DNA of 64,000 nt from Marinoscillum sp965229915 (GCF_965229915.1 NZ_CBDDJZ010000001.1:2666001-2730000), one strand, 5' to 3'; positions 8,056 through 20,400 are shown, numbered from the stretch's first letter. The notes: generated by a model from the letters alone, not told the origin. Translations and numbers: made by a program.

Positions 8056-10242
8056 CTAGACGTTGTTGCTAAGTACAGTTTTTACTACAAACCAGTTATT
8101 TCCTACTGCACGCAGGGTGATGCATACAATCTCCCCATATACAATACTCAAGGTAAAAGGCGTTGTGGAGGACATCCCTTCGTATAAAAAGCTATCACCA
8201 CTTTGTAGCGTCAGAGAATGACTGACGGTAGTGGTAGATGTGACCATGATGATTAATTCTCTTCCCGTGTTGGATGAAGCGAAAGGCAAAGTCACTGTCT
8301 GTCCTTCAACATTGCTACTCAGTGCTACTATATGATCAGTATTGGAAATGTTGTAGGCCGTCGCTCCAGTGGAGATCAAATTGGACACTACCGCTCCTCC
8401 TGTGGTCAGGTTACCAGTAGTTGTAACATTTCCGTTAAGTTCCGTATCCCCAACCACATCCAGACGTGCAGAAGGAGTAATGCCTCCTATGGCCAGATCG
8501 CCGGAGATATTGGATGTAAACTCTCCAAAACTGGTTGAGCTACCACCATTATAAATGGTCAATCCAGATCCTGTTCCGCTGTTCTGAATCTCAACAGTGG
8601 AGATACTGGTTCCGGTATTTGAGTTGGAAAAATAAGCCGTACTGTTGGTGCCGTTTGAGTTAACACTAAAGGCGATGGAGCCATTGGAGTTGTTATCAAC
8701 AGTGAATCTCCCTGCCTGACCGAGTCCTGTGGTATAAGCATTAATCGCTCTGCCCGTTCCATTAATTATCCGAGCATCCACTGCATAGCCGTTGTTAGAG
8801 CCATTGTCTATTTCAAAATATCCTGCAGATCCGATTCCCGTGGTACGAGCGGCTATGGCATCCTCAGCATTCGTCACATCGGTTATATTGAATTCGGCCA
8901 CAGGACCCAACCCGTCATGATTGACATAGAGTGCAGCGGTACCATTGTTATCAGAATTAGAAATAATATTGACGGCATTATTGGTGTTAGAAGGATTGCT
9001 GGAGTTGAAATAAGCCACACTTCCAAAGCCGGTATTTTCCAGGTCAAACATGTTACTACCGGAGTTTTCAGTCGCATTGAATGGGAAAGTCAACCCACCA
9101 AAATTGATCCATTCACCACCTGTATAGCCATAAAAAGAACCTCCTGTATAGGCGATAAGACCAGAGGAAATATCTGCACTGTCTCTGACCTGTCCTATTT
9201 CAACAGCCCCACGAAACTCAGCATGGCGGTTATCTTTTAAGGTGAGTGTGGTATTAATGCTATTGAAAGCATCGGTGCCAGCACCCAAAGAATCCCCAGT
9301 TAAAAACTCGATGTTTCCGTCTGACATGAATATAAATGATGAACGACCATCTTCCACATTCAGTAATCCACCACCATCATAACTAATATTATCTGAGATG
9401 ATTCGGCCATCCACTCCGAGAGAATCTACCCGAAAGTCAAAGAAATGCATTCGATCTTGCACCTGGAAAGCAGAAAGAGGTGTACTCGTACCCACTCCAA
9501 CTTTGCCTTGAGTGTAGTGAAGATCGCCACCATTGTAAGACCATAGGGCTGTATCAACTGACCCTAGTTGTGAATCTATGTAGTTTTTAGTAGCAGCGTC
9601 CTGAGCATTGACTGGATCAGACAAGTTAGTAATAGAGCTACTACCGGCATCATTACTGCTCACTAGTAGTTCAGAGAGGGTAGGAGTAGCAATGCCTGCT
9701 ACTGAAGTGTCTACATAATTTTTTGTTGCCACATCCTGAGCATTTGTAGGGTCAGATACATTGATGATTGCTTGTGATCCTGCATCATTATCAGCAATGA
9801 GCAATTCACTAAACGTAGGGGTCTCAACTGTTGCCACAATTGAATCAGCATAATGCTTGTTCACTGCGTCAGCATCATTTACAGGTGCTGCCAGGTCCGT
9901 GATACTCAATCCCCCAGCACTGTTTTCTGTGGTAAGAAGCTCACTAAGTGACTGGTTGGCCATAGTCAGCCACTGACCACTATACCAGAAATAGAGTGCA
10001 CCTTCATCCGTGTCAAAAACCAATAATCCATTGTCCGTATCGGTGAGATTATCAGTAAAAGCGGTAGCTGTGCGTTGTGCGGTTGTGTATCTGGGAATGA
10101 GAATTCCCTGATTCCCTGTAGGAGAGACAATTTCCAGCACGGCATTTGGGTTAGGCGTATCTGTACCAACTCCCATGGAATTTTGGGCCATTGAAGCAGC
10201 AGATAATAATAAGAATAGTACAAGTAGATCTAAGCGTTTCAT
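8056..10242 (-). CDS. Secreted tail-fibre-like repeat protein
   Basis: 728 aa with a clear signal peptide (MKRLDLLVLFLLLSAASMAQ, cleavage before QNSMGVGT). After a start motif common in Bacteroidota surface proteins (GVGTDTPNPNAVLEI, then LLVFDTDEGALYFW), there are three repeats of about 42 residues ending SDPxNAQDAATKNYVD, the pattern known from phage tail fibres. A long serine/asparagine/glycine-rich beta region follows. The C-terminal 120 residues (LDVVGDTELNGNVTTTGNLTTGG and on) resemble the stem next to S74-type tail-fibre ends, but I see no S74 peptidase motif and no T9SS sorting domain. The protein probably forms a trimeric fibre on the cell surface; this is inference from the repeat type. 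It shares its N-terminal layout with the neighbouring 1295-aa protein. Confidence 0.75.
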   Translation of the reverse strand: MKRLDLLVLFLLLSAASMAQNSMGVGTDTPNPNAVLEIVSPTGNQGILIPRYTTAQRTATAFTDNLTDTDNGLLVFDTDEGALYFWYSGQWLTMANQSLSELLTTENSAGGLSITDLAAPVNDADAVNKHYADSIVATVETPTFSELLIADNDAGSQAIINVSDPTNAQDVATKNYVDTSVAGIATPTLSELLVSSNDAGSSSITNLSDPVNAQDAATKNYIDSQLGSVDTALWSYNGGDLHYTQGKVGVGTSTPLSAFQVQDRMHFFDFRVDSLGVDGRIISDNISYDGGGLLNVEDGRSSFIFMSDGNIEFLTGDSLGAGTDAFNSINTTLTLKDNRHAEFRGAVEIGQVRDSADISSGLIAYTGGSFYGYTGGEWINFGGLTFPFNATENSGSNMFDLENTGFGSVAYFNSSNPSNTNNAVNIISNSDNNGTAALYVNHDGLGPVAEFNITDVTNAEDAIAARTTGIGSAGYFEIDNGSNNGYAVDARIINGTGRAINAYTTGLGQAGRFTVDNNSNGSIAFSVNSNGTNSTAYFSNSNTGTSISTVEIQNSGTGSGLTIYNGGSSTSFGEFTSNISGDLAIGGITPSARLDVVGDTELNGNVTTTGNLTTGGAVVSNLISTGATAYNISNTDHIVALSSNVEGQTVTLPFASSNTGRELIIMVTSTTTVSHSLTLQSGDSFLYEGMSSTTPFTLSIVYGEIVCITLRAVGNNWFVVKTVLSNNV

Positions 10243-10309
10243 GTGTATTGGTGATCTGGTGGAGATTCAATTCTATATTGAAATAGTATAATTATTTCAC
10301 TTCTTATTA

Positions 10310-10341
10310 CAATCTAATTAAATCCTTGAAAATCAGCAAAT
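10310..10341 (-). promoter_or_regulatory. Possible Bacteroidota-type promoter for the 728-aa gene
   Basis: On the minus strand TTTG (10337-10340) is followed, after 20 bases, by TAGATTG (10310-10316). This loosely fits the TTTG / TAnnTTTG pattern of the Bacteroidota housekeeping sigma factor. The -7 box is imperfect. The TTTG lies in a 13-mer shared with 4863-4875, ahead of the SprB/LamG gene. The predicted leader is about 60 bases. Confidence 0.35.
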
Positions 10342-10353
10342 TGAATTAATCAC

Positions 10354-13300
10354 TCAATCGGGTTTTGTAACCTGATAGTATATCTTAACTCCGGTCAGGC
10401 TAGCCTGCGAAGAGTATGCTTGAAAAGTAACCAAGTAGTTGTCTGTGCTATTATCTATCGTAATACTCAATGTATTGTTTGAAAATGAAGTCACGCCACT
10501 TGTTGATCCTGGAATGGAGGTAACCACCGTGGGAGTTGAAGCTGTACTATAAGATTTCTCAATGAACCTGAACTCTGCCGGGCCACCATTAGTATTTCTT
10601 CCCCAAACGTCTATTTGTGTCACAACTGCACCATCAGGCAAATGCACAGGAGCTCCTATCAATATGCTAGTCCCTGGTGTGCCCGAGTAAGTTCCTACCT
10701 CCGCTCCTGAGTTATAAGTGGTCGTGAAATCTTCCAAGCCTGTGATTTTCAGTGCTTTGAAATCAACAGGAGTAAGCGCGAGTATCTTCGTCTTGGCTGT
10801 GGCATACTTCACATCACCAGTGAGCTGAATATTACCTGTCACATCCAAAGCCTCAGCAGGTGAGACTTTGTTAATGCCCACATTGCCAATACTGTAATAG
10901 ATATCACTCCCCGAATTAGACCATTGTGAGGGCACAATTGCTCCGACCTGAGTATCTACGTATCCTCTGGTGGCAGCATCCGTAGAGACGGAGGGTGAAG
11001 CCAGGTTGGTTAACGTATTTCCACCCATACTAACATCCGCCACAGCTGCACCAAAACCACTAAGGGGAATTGCCGCTTTATTTAAATCAGCATTGGCGAT
11101 AGTACCATCAAGAATAGCAGAGGAGGTCACCGATGCAGCCAAGACAGAACTAGCTGTAACGTTGCTCAAGCCGGACCCATCTCCGGAAAACGAGGCTGCT
11201 GTAACTGTGCCATTCACGTCTAGCTCAGTTGACGGGTTGTTGGTGTTGACGCCCACATTGTATGTTGAGCCTGGCTGTCCATCTCCCAACACGATGGTGT
11301 TGGCTGTACTGGCGTTGACATTGGATCCTATGGCTACTGCCGCGCTGGCATCTGCAAATGCTCCAGCTCCAAGTGCCATGGCATCATCAGCAATAGCAAT
11401 TGCAGAATTTCCGACTGCAATGGTGTTATTATAAATTCCATTACCAGATGATGGACCAGCATTGGTTCCTATAGCGATGTTAAAACTACCAGTGGTATTG
11501 AAACGGCCTGTATTATAGCCCAAGTATGTATTACCTATACCAATGGTATTTGACACTCCTGCGCGATAACCAACCATGGTGTTATTGTTCGCCGTTGTTC
11601 CGTTTCCGGCTAACCATCCAATTATCGTGTTGCTAGATTCGGTTGTCAGAGAATTACCCGTTGCACGGCCATAGAGCACATTGTAAGTACCAGTGGTCAA
11701 CGAACTTCCAGATAGCACACCAGCAGAAAGGTTACCCTCAGTTTCCATCTCACGAATTGGAAGCGTAAGGTTAGTTAACCCACTTCCATCTCCAGTGAAT
11801 GAAGTGGCAGTTACATCACCGGCGCCATTTAGCGTATAATTAGACGAGTTGACGGTATACAAGGCAGAACCAGCTCCTGCACTTACTGTAATATTCTGTG
11901 CGTTGGTCCCGAGGCTGATTCCTGCATCACCAGACACTGCAAAGTTGTTGCCTGGAGTAGTGACAATTGATGGATTTACATTGTAAGCGCTTTGAAGACT
12001 GATGGAGGTAATTTCACCATCCACATAAGACTTGGTAGCTGCATCTGTTGAGTTGGTGGGAGTGCCCAGAGCTGTCAGGTTGAACCCTCCCATACTCACA
12101 TCAGTAGTGGGAGCACCAAATCCACTTAGAGCTATATTGGACTTATCCAAATCCACATTGGCGATAGACCCATTGGTGATTTCAGCTGATCCCACTGTAC
12201 TGGAAGTAGCCAGAGATCCCAATCCCAGATTAACTCGTGCAGATGCTGCGGTACCTGAGAGTTCACTGAGGTTATTGGTGATCAGAAGTGTGTTGGCAAG
12301 AGAAGAGTTGATGATGCTTATGTCACTTGTATTAGTCGCAATATTGGATTCATTGGTTCCGACCTGGGCATCAAGTAAGTCGTCTGCACTAGCTAAACTG
12401 GAAGCACCGGAGATATAATTGGCTCCACCATTCGCCTGATAGGTACCATCTGGGTTTAAACCAGAACCTGTCTGAGTATCATTCAATTCCGATTGAAGTG
12501 TGGAAATATTGGACGCATTGTTAGCTATATCTCCAGTTGCCAGGTCAATATCACCTTGCAGTTCCACCAATCCCGCCTGTACATCTGTGGCTGTAAGATT
12601 TCCAGATGCAGTAACTGCCACTTCTGTTGCCGTTTGGTTATCACCATCAGCGATCCCAGCCGGAATTCCAGATAGTTTGCTCCAGTCAACACTATTTATT
12701 TTGATATCCGTAACGGCTCCATCCACAATATCTCCGGTATTTACAGAAGTGATCCCTACGTCATCTCCATCAGAAAGCCCAGACGGAATTCCAGAAATAC
12801 TGGTAAAAGGAAGTTGTCCGGCCTGCCATGATCCAAGTGTATAAACCATCGCATCTCCCTCACTTGCCAAGACACCGATCTTCGCCCCAGTTACAGCACC
12901 ATTGGCCAATTTTGGAGAAGATATGCCATTGTCTCGAACCTCTATTCCATTTGCTGCTATACTGTAAGCCAGCGTAATGCCATCTACAAAACTGACCGAC
13001 AAACTATCAGCTGCGTCAACCACACCACTTCCATCAATGTCGTACACACTTTGCAACATATCTCCACCAGAAGATCCTGCATCAATGTCAGCCTGTAGTT
13101 CTACCAGTGCTCCCTGAACATCTGTGGAAGTCAGATTTCCAGTAGGTGTTACTGCTACTTGGGTAGCCGTCTGAGAATCTGTGAAGGTTGCTCCAGCTGG
13201 AACTGACGTTTCAACAGTGAACCCATTTAAGGTATTCGCCACTTCCGCAGTATCGGCATAGCCATCAGTGTTAAAATCATAGACCGCTTGTAGCATATCT

Positions 13301-14241
13301 CCCGTTCCAGCTCCAAGTATTTCAGTTTGTAGTTCTTCCAATGCGGCCTGTACATCAGTAGATGTGAGATCTCCTGTTGCAGTGACTTCCACATCAGCGG
13401 CAGCTTGGTCATCCGTAAAGTCTGCCGCAGCTGGCACGGAAGATTCTATAGTAAAACCGCTCAAGCTACTTGCCACTGTGGCCGTATCGACAAAACCATC
13501 TCCATCTACATCATAGGAGGACTGCAACATATCTCCATTCCCTGCTCCTAAAATCTCAGTCTGTAGTTCTTCCAGAGCACCTTGTACATCCGTAGCTAAC
13601 AGATCACCAGTTGCAGTGACCTCCACATCGGCAGCTGTTTGTGAATCGGTGAAGACTGCATTTAGTGGTACGGAAGTCTCTATCGTATAGCCATTCAATG
13701 AATTAGCTACAGTCGCGGTATCTACTTCTCCGTTTGAATCCTGATCATAGATGGATTGTAGCATGTCACCAGATGCAGCAGATACAAGGGCCCAATCATC
13801 TGTAAGCCAATAGTAAAAGACACTTTCATCTGTATCAAACACGAGGAGTCCATTGTCAGTATCGGATAGGTTCTGAACAAATGCCGTGGCAGTACGCTCT
13901 GCTGTGGTGTATGATGGTACTAAAAACCCCTGATTATTGGTAGGTGAAACCAGGTGTAGTACTGCATTGGCATTGGGTGCAGTGGTCCCAACACCCATCG
14001 AGTTTTGCGCATTTACCTGCGAGCCCGCTAAGAACAGCATGAAACATGCTAATGCGAATTTGGTATAAGAAGAGGTGGAAAACGGTAGCCAACAAAGAAG
14101 TAGCCCTAGAACCCTCTGTCCGGCTACCGGTTTTCCCTTGAATCCCCAACCAGCTAAATATTTGGATTCAATTCTCTTACACAATTTTTGGTGAATACTT
14201 GACCAGTCAATCCTGATCGGGTGATGCGATTGATACTTCAT
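10354..14241 (-). CDS. Secreted fibre-like protein with calcium-motif repeats and a YadA-head-like region
   Basis: 1295 aa. The N-terminus is long: the best signal-peptide core is residues 60-78 (KFALACFMLFLAG, cleavage before QNSMGVGT) behind a basic 58-residue extension with another hydrophobic run; no better Met is present. Four repeats of 78-79 residues follow (about 160-470), each starting GDMLQ and carrying an EF-hand/dockerin-like DxDxDG loop such as YDVDGDGFVDTA. Tail-fibre-type units (NLTALGTPTNSTDAATKSYVD) come next, then a stretch like the YadA/Hep_Hag head (about 870-990, AIGTNAG, VAIGSNV, NTIVLG), and a C-terminal beta domain of about 180 residues. No T9SS sorting domain is visible. 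It shares N-terminal layout with the 728-aa protein. The likely role is a surface fibre or adhesin stabilised by calcium; the ligand is unknown. Confidence 0.75.
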   Translation of the reverse strand: MKYQSHHPIRIDWSSIHQKLCKRIESKYLAGWGFKGKPVAGQRVLGLLLCWLPFSTSSYTKFALACFMLFLAGSQVNAQNSMGVGTTAPNANAVLHLVSPTNNQGFLVPSYTTAERTATAFVQNLSDTDNGLLVFDTDESVFYYWLTDDWALVSAASGDMLQSIYDQDSNGEVDTATVANSLNGYTIETSVPLNAVFTDSQTAADVEVTATGDLLATDVQGALEELQTEILGAGNGDMLQSSYDVDGDGFVDTATVASSLSGFTIESSVPAAADFTDDQAAADVEVTATGDLTSTDVQAALEELQTEILGAGTGDMLQAVYDFNTDGYADTAEVANTLNGFTVETSVPAGATFTDSQTATQVAVTPTGNLTSTDVQGALVELQADIDAGSSGGDMLQSVYDIDGSGVVDAADSLSVSFVDGITLAYSIAANGIEVRDNGISSPKLANGAVTGAKIGVLASEGDAMVYTLGSWQAGQLPFTSISGIPSGLSDGDDVGITSVNTGDIVDGAVTDIKINSVDWSKLSGIPAGIADGDNQTATEVAVTASGNLTATDVQAGLVELQGDIDLATGDIANNASNISTLQSELNDTQTGSGLNPDGTYQANGGANYISGASSLASADDLLDAQVGTNESNIATNTSDISIINSSLANTLLITNNLSELSGTAASARVNLGLGSLATSSTVGSAEITNGSIANVDLDKSNIALSGFGAPTTDVSMGGFNLTALGTPTNSTDAATKSYVDGEITSISLQSAYNVNPSIVTTPGNNFAVSGDAGISLGTNAQNITVSAGAGSALYTVNSSNYTLNGAGDVTATSFTGDGSGLTNLTLPIREMETEGNLSAGVLSGSSLTTGTYNVLYGRATGNSLTTESSNTIIGWLAGNGTTANNNTMVGYRAGVSNTIGIGNTYLGYNTGRFNTTGSFNIAIGTNAGPSSGNGIYNNTIAVGNSAIAIADDAMALGAGAFADASAAVAIGSNVNASTANTIVLGDGQPGSTYNVGVNTNNPSTELDVNGTVTAASFSGDGSGLSNVTASSVLAASVTSSAILDGTIANADLNKAAIPLSGFGAAVADVSMGGNTLTNLASPSVSTDAATRGYVDTQVGAIVPSQWSNSGSDIYYSIGNVGINKVSPAEALDVTGNIQLTGDVKYATAKTKILALTPVDFKALKITGLEDFTTTYNSGAEVGTYSGTPGTSILIGAPVHLPDGAVVTQIDVWGRNTNGGPAEFRFIEKSYSTASTPTVVTSIPGSTSGVTSFSNNTLSITIDNSTDNYLVTFQAYSSQASLTGVKIYYQVTKPD

Positions 14242-14378
14242 AGGGCTTTGTAAATTTTAAATGCTGGGGGTAATAAAACATATTGAAATTGTAAAATATG
14301 GACCATCCCAGCAAACGAGTTTTAGTAAACGTCCAATTGAGTTAAGTAAACCGTATGAAATATTTAGGCATTAAATAC

Positions 14379-14400
14379 AAAAGGCTCCGAAATTGGAGCC
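14379..14400 (-). terminator. Rho-independent terminator after the giant gene
   Basis: On the minus strand GGCTCC-aatttc-GGAGCC forms a 6-bp stem followed by TTTTGTATTT, 33 bases after the giant gene's stop. It separates the giant gene from the 1295-aa gene. Confidence 0.7.
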
Positions 14401-14432
14401 CTTCATATCATCACCTGTTTTAATAATGTTTG

Positions 14433-17400
14433 CTAATGATGCTTCACGTAGACTTTGAAGGTGGTGATCTTAGCTGCCCCTTCGCTGGTGTCTACGAAGT
14501 TGAGCAGGTAGATGCCGCCACTCACGCCGCTCACATCAAAGGTCAACTCTTTGTCATAGCCCTTCTCGATCACCTGCTGGCTGACCACATTGCCCTCCAG
14601 GTCGATCAACCGTACCTCCACCGTAGCACTCATCAGCTTGCTGTAGCTGATCTGCACATAGTTGTCTGCTGGGTTCGGGTACACGCTCAGGTCTTTGAAG
14701 TATTTCCGGTAAAAGCCCAACCGCTCGATCTTCTCTACCACAATCCCATCTTCGGTAACCGTAGCCTGTAGCACCAGCACCTCATCTTCTATGCCATCGC
14801 CTCCAATCGTAAACTCTACATACGAGTCCGGATCCATCGGGATACCCGGATACTCGATGTTGAAGCGATACTTGCCGTCTTCCAGTCCCGTAAACTCAAA
14901 CCTTCCCTCGTCATCTGACTGTACATACGCATACAGCACATACTCGCCCTCTTCATCTTCCTGATCCGTTCTACCCTTAGGCACAAACCGCCTCACCGAA
15001 CAACCCGCTCGCTTCACTTTCCTTCGTGCATCGATCCGATCTCCACTATCCACTGGCTTGTCCGGTAGGTCTGCCTCTACGCCCCCTTCTATCTTCGCTC
15101 CTACTGTCCCCGGTGGTGGTGGAATCTGTGCCATCAACAGCTCTTCTGAAAAGTCCTCGCGAAGCTCGATCGTGTCAGCCTCCGTCCACAAGTCGGTGTT
15201 CGAATAGTAGGTCGGAAGGTACTCATCCAGATCATCCGGTGCTACAGCTATCAGGTAGTCCGCCAGCAGCAGCTCCTCAAACAAGAAGCCTGTGCCCGCA
15301 CCTCGTACCGTCTGGATCGTGTCATACCCCGAACTCGTTTTTGTCGCTTTCAGTGCATAGGCCTCTCCGTCTATAAACGGCTGGCCATCCAGATCCAATG
15401 CCGTGAACTCCAGGTTCGCTGTGGCCATCACCACCGTGGAGCGGACCGTCAGCGTCAGGTTCGGTACCAAAGTGCTCGTCACCGTAGCACGGTATCTACC
15501 CTGCGTCTCATAGCTCAGTGATGGAATGTCTATGGTAGAAGCGCTGTTGTCTAGTTGGGCTGTGTCCAGATCGTTTTCCAGCGTCCAGCTGTACACATTC
15601 GCCGTACCGCCTACTGTCGCTTTTACCTGGTAGGTGCTGCCTACCGGGATCGTGTCTCGTACTGCTGTACCTACCAACCTCTGGTCGCCATAGCTGAACG
15701 TCGGGGCCGCAAGGTCCATGTTCTTCTCCAGGTCATCAAACTCCAGGTTGTTACCGCTGATGTCCAATGTCGTCAGGTTCGATAGTCTTGAGAAGTCCGG
15801 TACCGTCGAGATCCGGTTGCCTCCCAAATCAATAGTGGTCAGCCCCTGGATGTCCAGGATGTCTCGTGGCAACGTGCCCGTGATGTTGAAGTCCGGTAGT
15901 TCCAGACCTACCACTCGTTCTGGGTCCGTACTGATCGCTACTCCTTCCCAGGCAGTCTGGTCGGTTTCCTCGTCCCAGTTATTGCCCGTCCAGTCCCAAC
16001 TAGCTCCATTCATCTTGGTGTAGATGTTTCTAAGCGCCGCAAAGTCTCTTTCCAGTGATGAGACCTTCAGCACAATAGGCTGGGTCGTCAATGTGCCAGT
16101 TACTGTGCTGTTGGTTACCTCTGCATAGTAAGCTCCCTCATCACTAAAGTCACTGATCGACAATGTCCAGCTACCTCCGGTCTCGCTTACTGCACTAACC
16201 TCTCCGCTAACCAAATCCTGCTTAAACCAGCTATAGCTATTCGCACTACCACTGATCGTTCGGTCGATCAGGTAATCGGTGCCCTGTTGCTCCAACGTCT
16301 CTATGTAGGTACTCACGCTATCCTGTGGCAGGTAATCAAAGTTCGTTACTCCTGCATTCGCCTCCAGTGAGCCAAACTCCAGTCGGTTGTTAGTAACTGT
16401 CAGTGTTGTCAGGCTCGTTAAGCTGGTCAATGCCGGGATGCTCGTGATCTGGTTATCACTTAAGTCCAGGTTCGTTAACGATTCCAGTCCTACCGTGATC
16501 TCTGGAAAGTCTCCTGTCAGGTTTTGATCGGTCAGATCCAGGCCGGTCACTCGTGTATCGGTCATCGTCACGCCACTCCAATCCGGTAGGTTCGCCCCAC
16601 TCATCCAGTTGTTGTTCGTCCAGTTCGATCCATCCAAAGCATCATAGATACTCACCAAAGCCAAAGAGTCCAGGACGGTGTTCGGGTCCAATAGGGTGGT
16701 CACGCTGATCACGTTACTATTCTCTGAAATGTCTGAAGATGGATAAACGGCTCTGACTCGATAGTAGTACGTCTGGCCATAAGTCAGCCCTAGCACTACC
16801 AGGCCAGTCTCGCTTGCATTCACACTCAGGTTGTCATAGCCACTCAGGTTACTGCCAAAGCCTGCATCAGCTGATACATCTACCTGGTAGCTCTCTACTC
16901 CTGCACGGGCATTCCACTGCGCGGTGAAGCCAAAGTAACCTACTTCACTCGCTGCGATCGCTGTAGGCGCACCCGGTAAAATCGTCAATTCATCTGTCGT
17001 ACTGTCGCTGCCCGTATTGCCGGCCACATCGGTAGCTGTTACTGCTACATCATAAGTGCCTACAGCCAAAGATGCTATCGTGCCTTGTGCCAGGGCCCAA
17101 GTGCCATCTCCATTGTTTGTAGCAGTATAGCTGCCTCCGTCTACAATTACCTCAACCACAGCACTCGTGTCATTTACTGTCCCGCTTATGGAAGGGCGGT
17201 CTTGAAGGGTTTCTTTAATGCTGATCGATACATCAGGTGCCGTTAGGTCCACTGTTAAATTAGCTGTAGTTGTATCGGCATTGCCTACTGCATCGGTAGC
17301 AATGGCCTCCAGGGTGTAAACTCCTTCTGCTAAATCGCCAATCGTGCCTTGTGTTAAAGTCCATGTGTTATCACCATTGTTAGTCCCTGCATAACTGGAG

Positions 17401-20400
17401 CCATCTACATTCACTGTTATGGTGGCATCTGCATCGTCAACAGTACCTACTAGCTCTGGACTTGGATCACTTGTCACTAAGTCGGCCAGAGTAATGGTCG
17501 GTGAGGTCAGATCAATAGTCAATGTCGCCGTTGCAGTATCCGCATTACCTACGGCATCCGTAGCGATAGCCTCCATGGTGTAAACTCCTTCTGCTAAATC
17601 GCCAATTGTGCCTTGTGCTAAAGTCCAGGTGTTATCACCATTGTTAGTCCCTGCATAACTGGAGCCATCTACATTCACGGATATAGTGGCATCAGCATCG
17701 TCAACGGTACCTACTAGCTCGGGACTTGGGTCGCTTGTCACTAAGTCGGCCAGAGTAATGGTCGGAGCTGTCAAGTCTTCTACTACATCGTTCACATCTA
17801 TTTGAACATCTAAAGTATCTGCATTTACTCCATCGGTTAGTCGGACAGCAAGCGTGAATGAAGTATTCAACTCAAAATCAACATCAGCAGAGTCAGCCAC
17901 ACTGATCGATCCGTCAGCAATGGCAAAAGCTGAGTTTCCATCACTATTCACATCCGTGTTGCCTGACACAATGCTCCAGCTGTAAACGGTGCTTGTAGTA
18001 TCTGCATCACTGTAGGTAAGAGTTAATACCTCGGTGCCAGAAGCACTGTTCTCATCAATAGACACTACTCCAGGGTCAGTGATGATTGGAGCATTATCGT
18101 TCTCATCCTGAACGGTGATTTCCATGGCAAGAGTACCCACGTTACCAGCCGTATCTGTTGCCTCTATAGTTACATTGTAGATGTTGTCCGCTCCATCATC
18201 CTGAGGTGTTTCAAAATCAGGAGCTGTTGCAAAGACAAGATTTCCATCTACATCGATGGTAAAGAATCCAGCATCTATACCACTCAAGGACCAGGTGGCG
18301 ATCTCATTGGAGGTGTAAACATCAAGTGCTGTCGCATTTTCTGTTCGCGTGATATTCGTCGGTCCAGTGATCACTGGAGGCACAGTGTCCATCACCGTTT
18401 GATTTAGTATCCAATCCGTAGCAGGATCCATGTTGGTCAACACTCCATTGTATCCCTTTCCAGTCAAATCCTCGACAATTGTATTGCCAGGGCCGTCATT
18501 GAATGAATAGTAGAGCTCCAAACCAGCAGTGGTTGCATCCACAGAATCCATTGCATTGTTAATCTCAGCTTCTGTTCTGGCTATAGACCAGATTCTGAAT
18601 TCATCCAGTACAACACCCTCAGGTGAAGCATAGCCAAGGATCAGGTTACCCAATCCACCGAAGTTCATAAATGACATGGTTCCCATAGTAAGTGGTACAC
18701 CATCTAAATAGGCAACTGCACTAATCCCTCCACCATCACTCACTATAGCAAAGTGGTGCCATGCCGAATCATTAGGGTTTGCTTCGTAAATCTGGTAATT
18801 GCCAAGTGCTCCGAATAGCTGCACATCACCTGGGTCAGAGCCTAGCATCATAAAATCAATTTCTCCATCGAACTGGAAGACATTGAAGTTGTTGCCTGGC
18901 ACCATGCTGGAGTTAAATTCAAACTCGATCGTGAATGTAGACAAACCATGAAGTGGGTTGCCATTTACATTGATTTGCTCTGAGCCTCCCTGAAAATCAA
19001 TTGCATAATCTCCCGAATTAATTGGCCCGGCATCCACCAGCAACTCATTGGTGGTAGCATCTGATGCCACATTTCCCGCCAGGTCACTGGCTTCTACCAG
19101 TACATCATAAATTCCATCGGCTAATCCTGAATAAGAATTACTCCAAACTCCTGCATCTACCGTCAAAGTATCCCAAGTCGTTCCCGCATCGATTGAAACT
19201 CTTAAGTAATCTGTCTCCAGATCATCGTAAGTACCAGACAAAGTCGGTGAGTCGCTGGTAGTAGACAACACGTCAACAGTGGGAACACCTGGCGCCGTTT
19301 GATCAATGATTAGCGTTTCCTCAATGGTAGATATGTTGCCGGCAGTATCCATTGCATCCACTCTGAAGAAGTCATAAGTACCGATACCTGTCCAATCTGG
19401 GTGAGTAGTCAAATCAAAGCTCCAGGTATTACCGGTTACTGTAGCCGATGCAAAATCACCACGGTCTGCTAAAACCACCGTTACAGTGGCCGTTTCGTCA
19501 TCGATCGTTCCAGTGAGTGTAGTGCTATTGGTATATCCGCTATTGGTATTTACAGTAAAGGTTGGTGCTGTGATATCAGTGGACTCATAGGGAACAAAAG
19601 ACCAACTATCAATGAAGATATTACTTTCACTGGCATCATCTGCCGTAACTCTTACGTAAAGCGGCTCACCAGGATCACCTACATTTTCCACTTTCGTCGG
19701 GCCGAATGATGCCGAGTTTATCAGCAATGTATCATAGGCAGAGAAAGTAATTCCATCACCAGAAACTTCAATATAAGCCGTGGCTGGTGCTCCATTAGAT
19801 GCATAGAAAAACTGTATTTCGTGACCTGCATCGGCAACAGGTGCGATAACCGAACCTGAAGAACCTGCATAAAGACCCAATGAAACAGCACCATCCTCCA
19901 CAGGACCGTCATTTCCATAAGCTGTGGCAAACATCCATTCACCAGTACTTAGTAAAAGCGTCTCATCATAGTTGACATACTCAAGCTCTTCAAAGCTCTC
20001 TACTACTGGTGCAACAGACGGTTCCTCAGTTGTTCCATCTGATTTAAAATCATCCAAAATTAGGTTTTGAGCACCTCCGGTAGTTTCAATTTTTACGGAT
20101 CCATTTACGGATTCACCAAAGTCATACCTAAAGTTTATTGGCTCAGAAGGATAGGTGAGTGCTCCAATAGCAGAATAGCTTTGACCTCCATCATCAGTAA
20201 ATAAAATGTCTCCAGCTACCCCATCAGTACCTTCCTGATCGTAGGTAAATTCGATGTAGGTCATACCGTATAATGTTGGTGTCTCAAGTGAATTTCCAAT
20301 TCCCTGGATCAAGGAGACATAATCAAGATTTCCATTAAGATTGACAGCATTCCATTCACCAGAAGATAGAGTTAATGTACCTGTGTAGCCAGTGAGGTCC

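Noticed and set aside
8056..14241. Tail-fibre repeats as a sign of a prophage
   Set aside because: Both proteins have signal peptides and there are no capsid, tail, portal, terminase or integrase genes; such fibre-like proteins are common on Bacteroidota surfaces.
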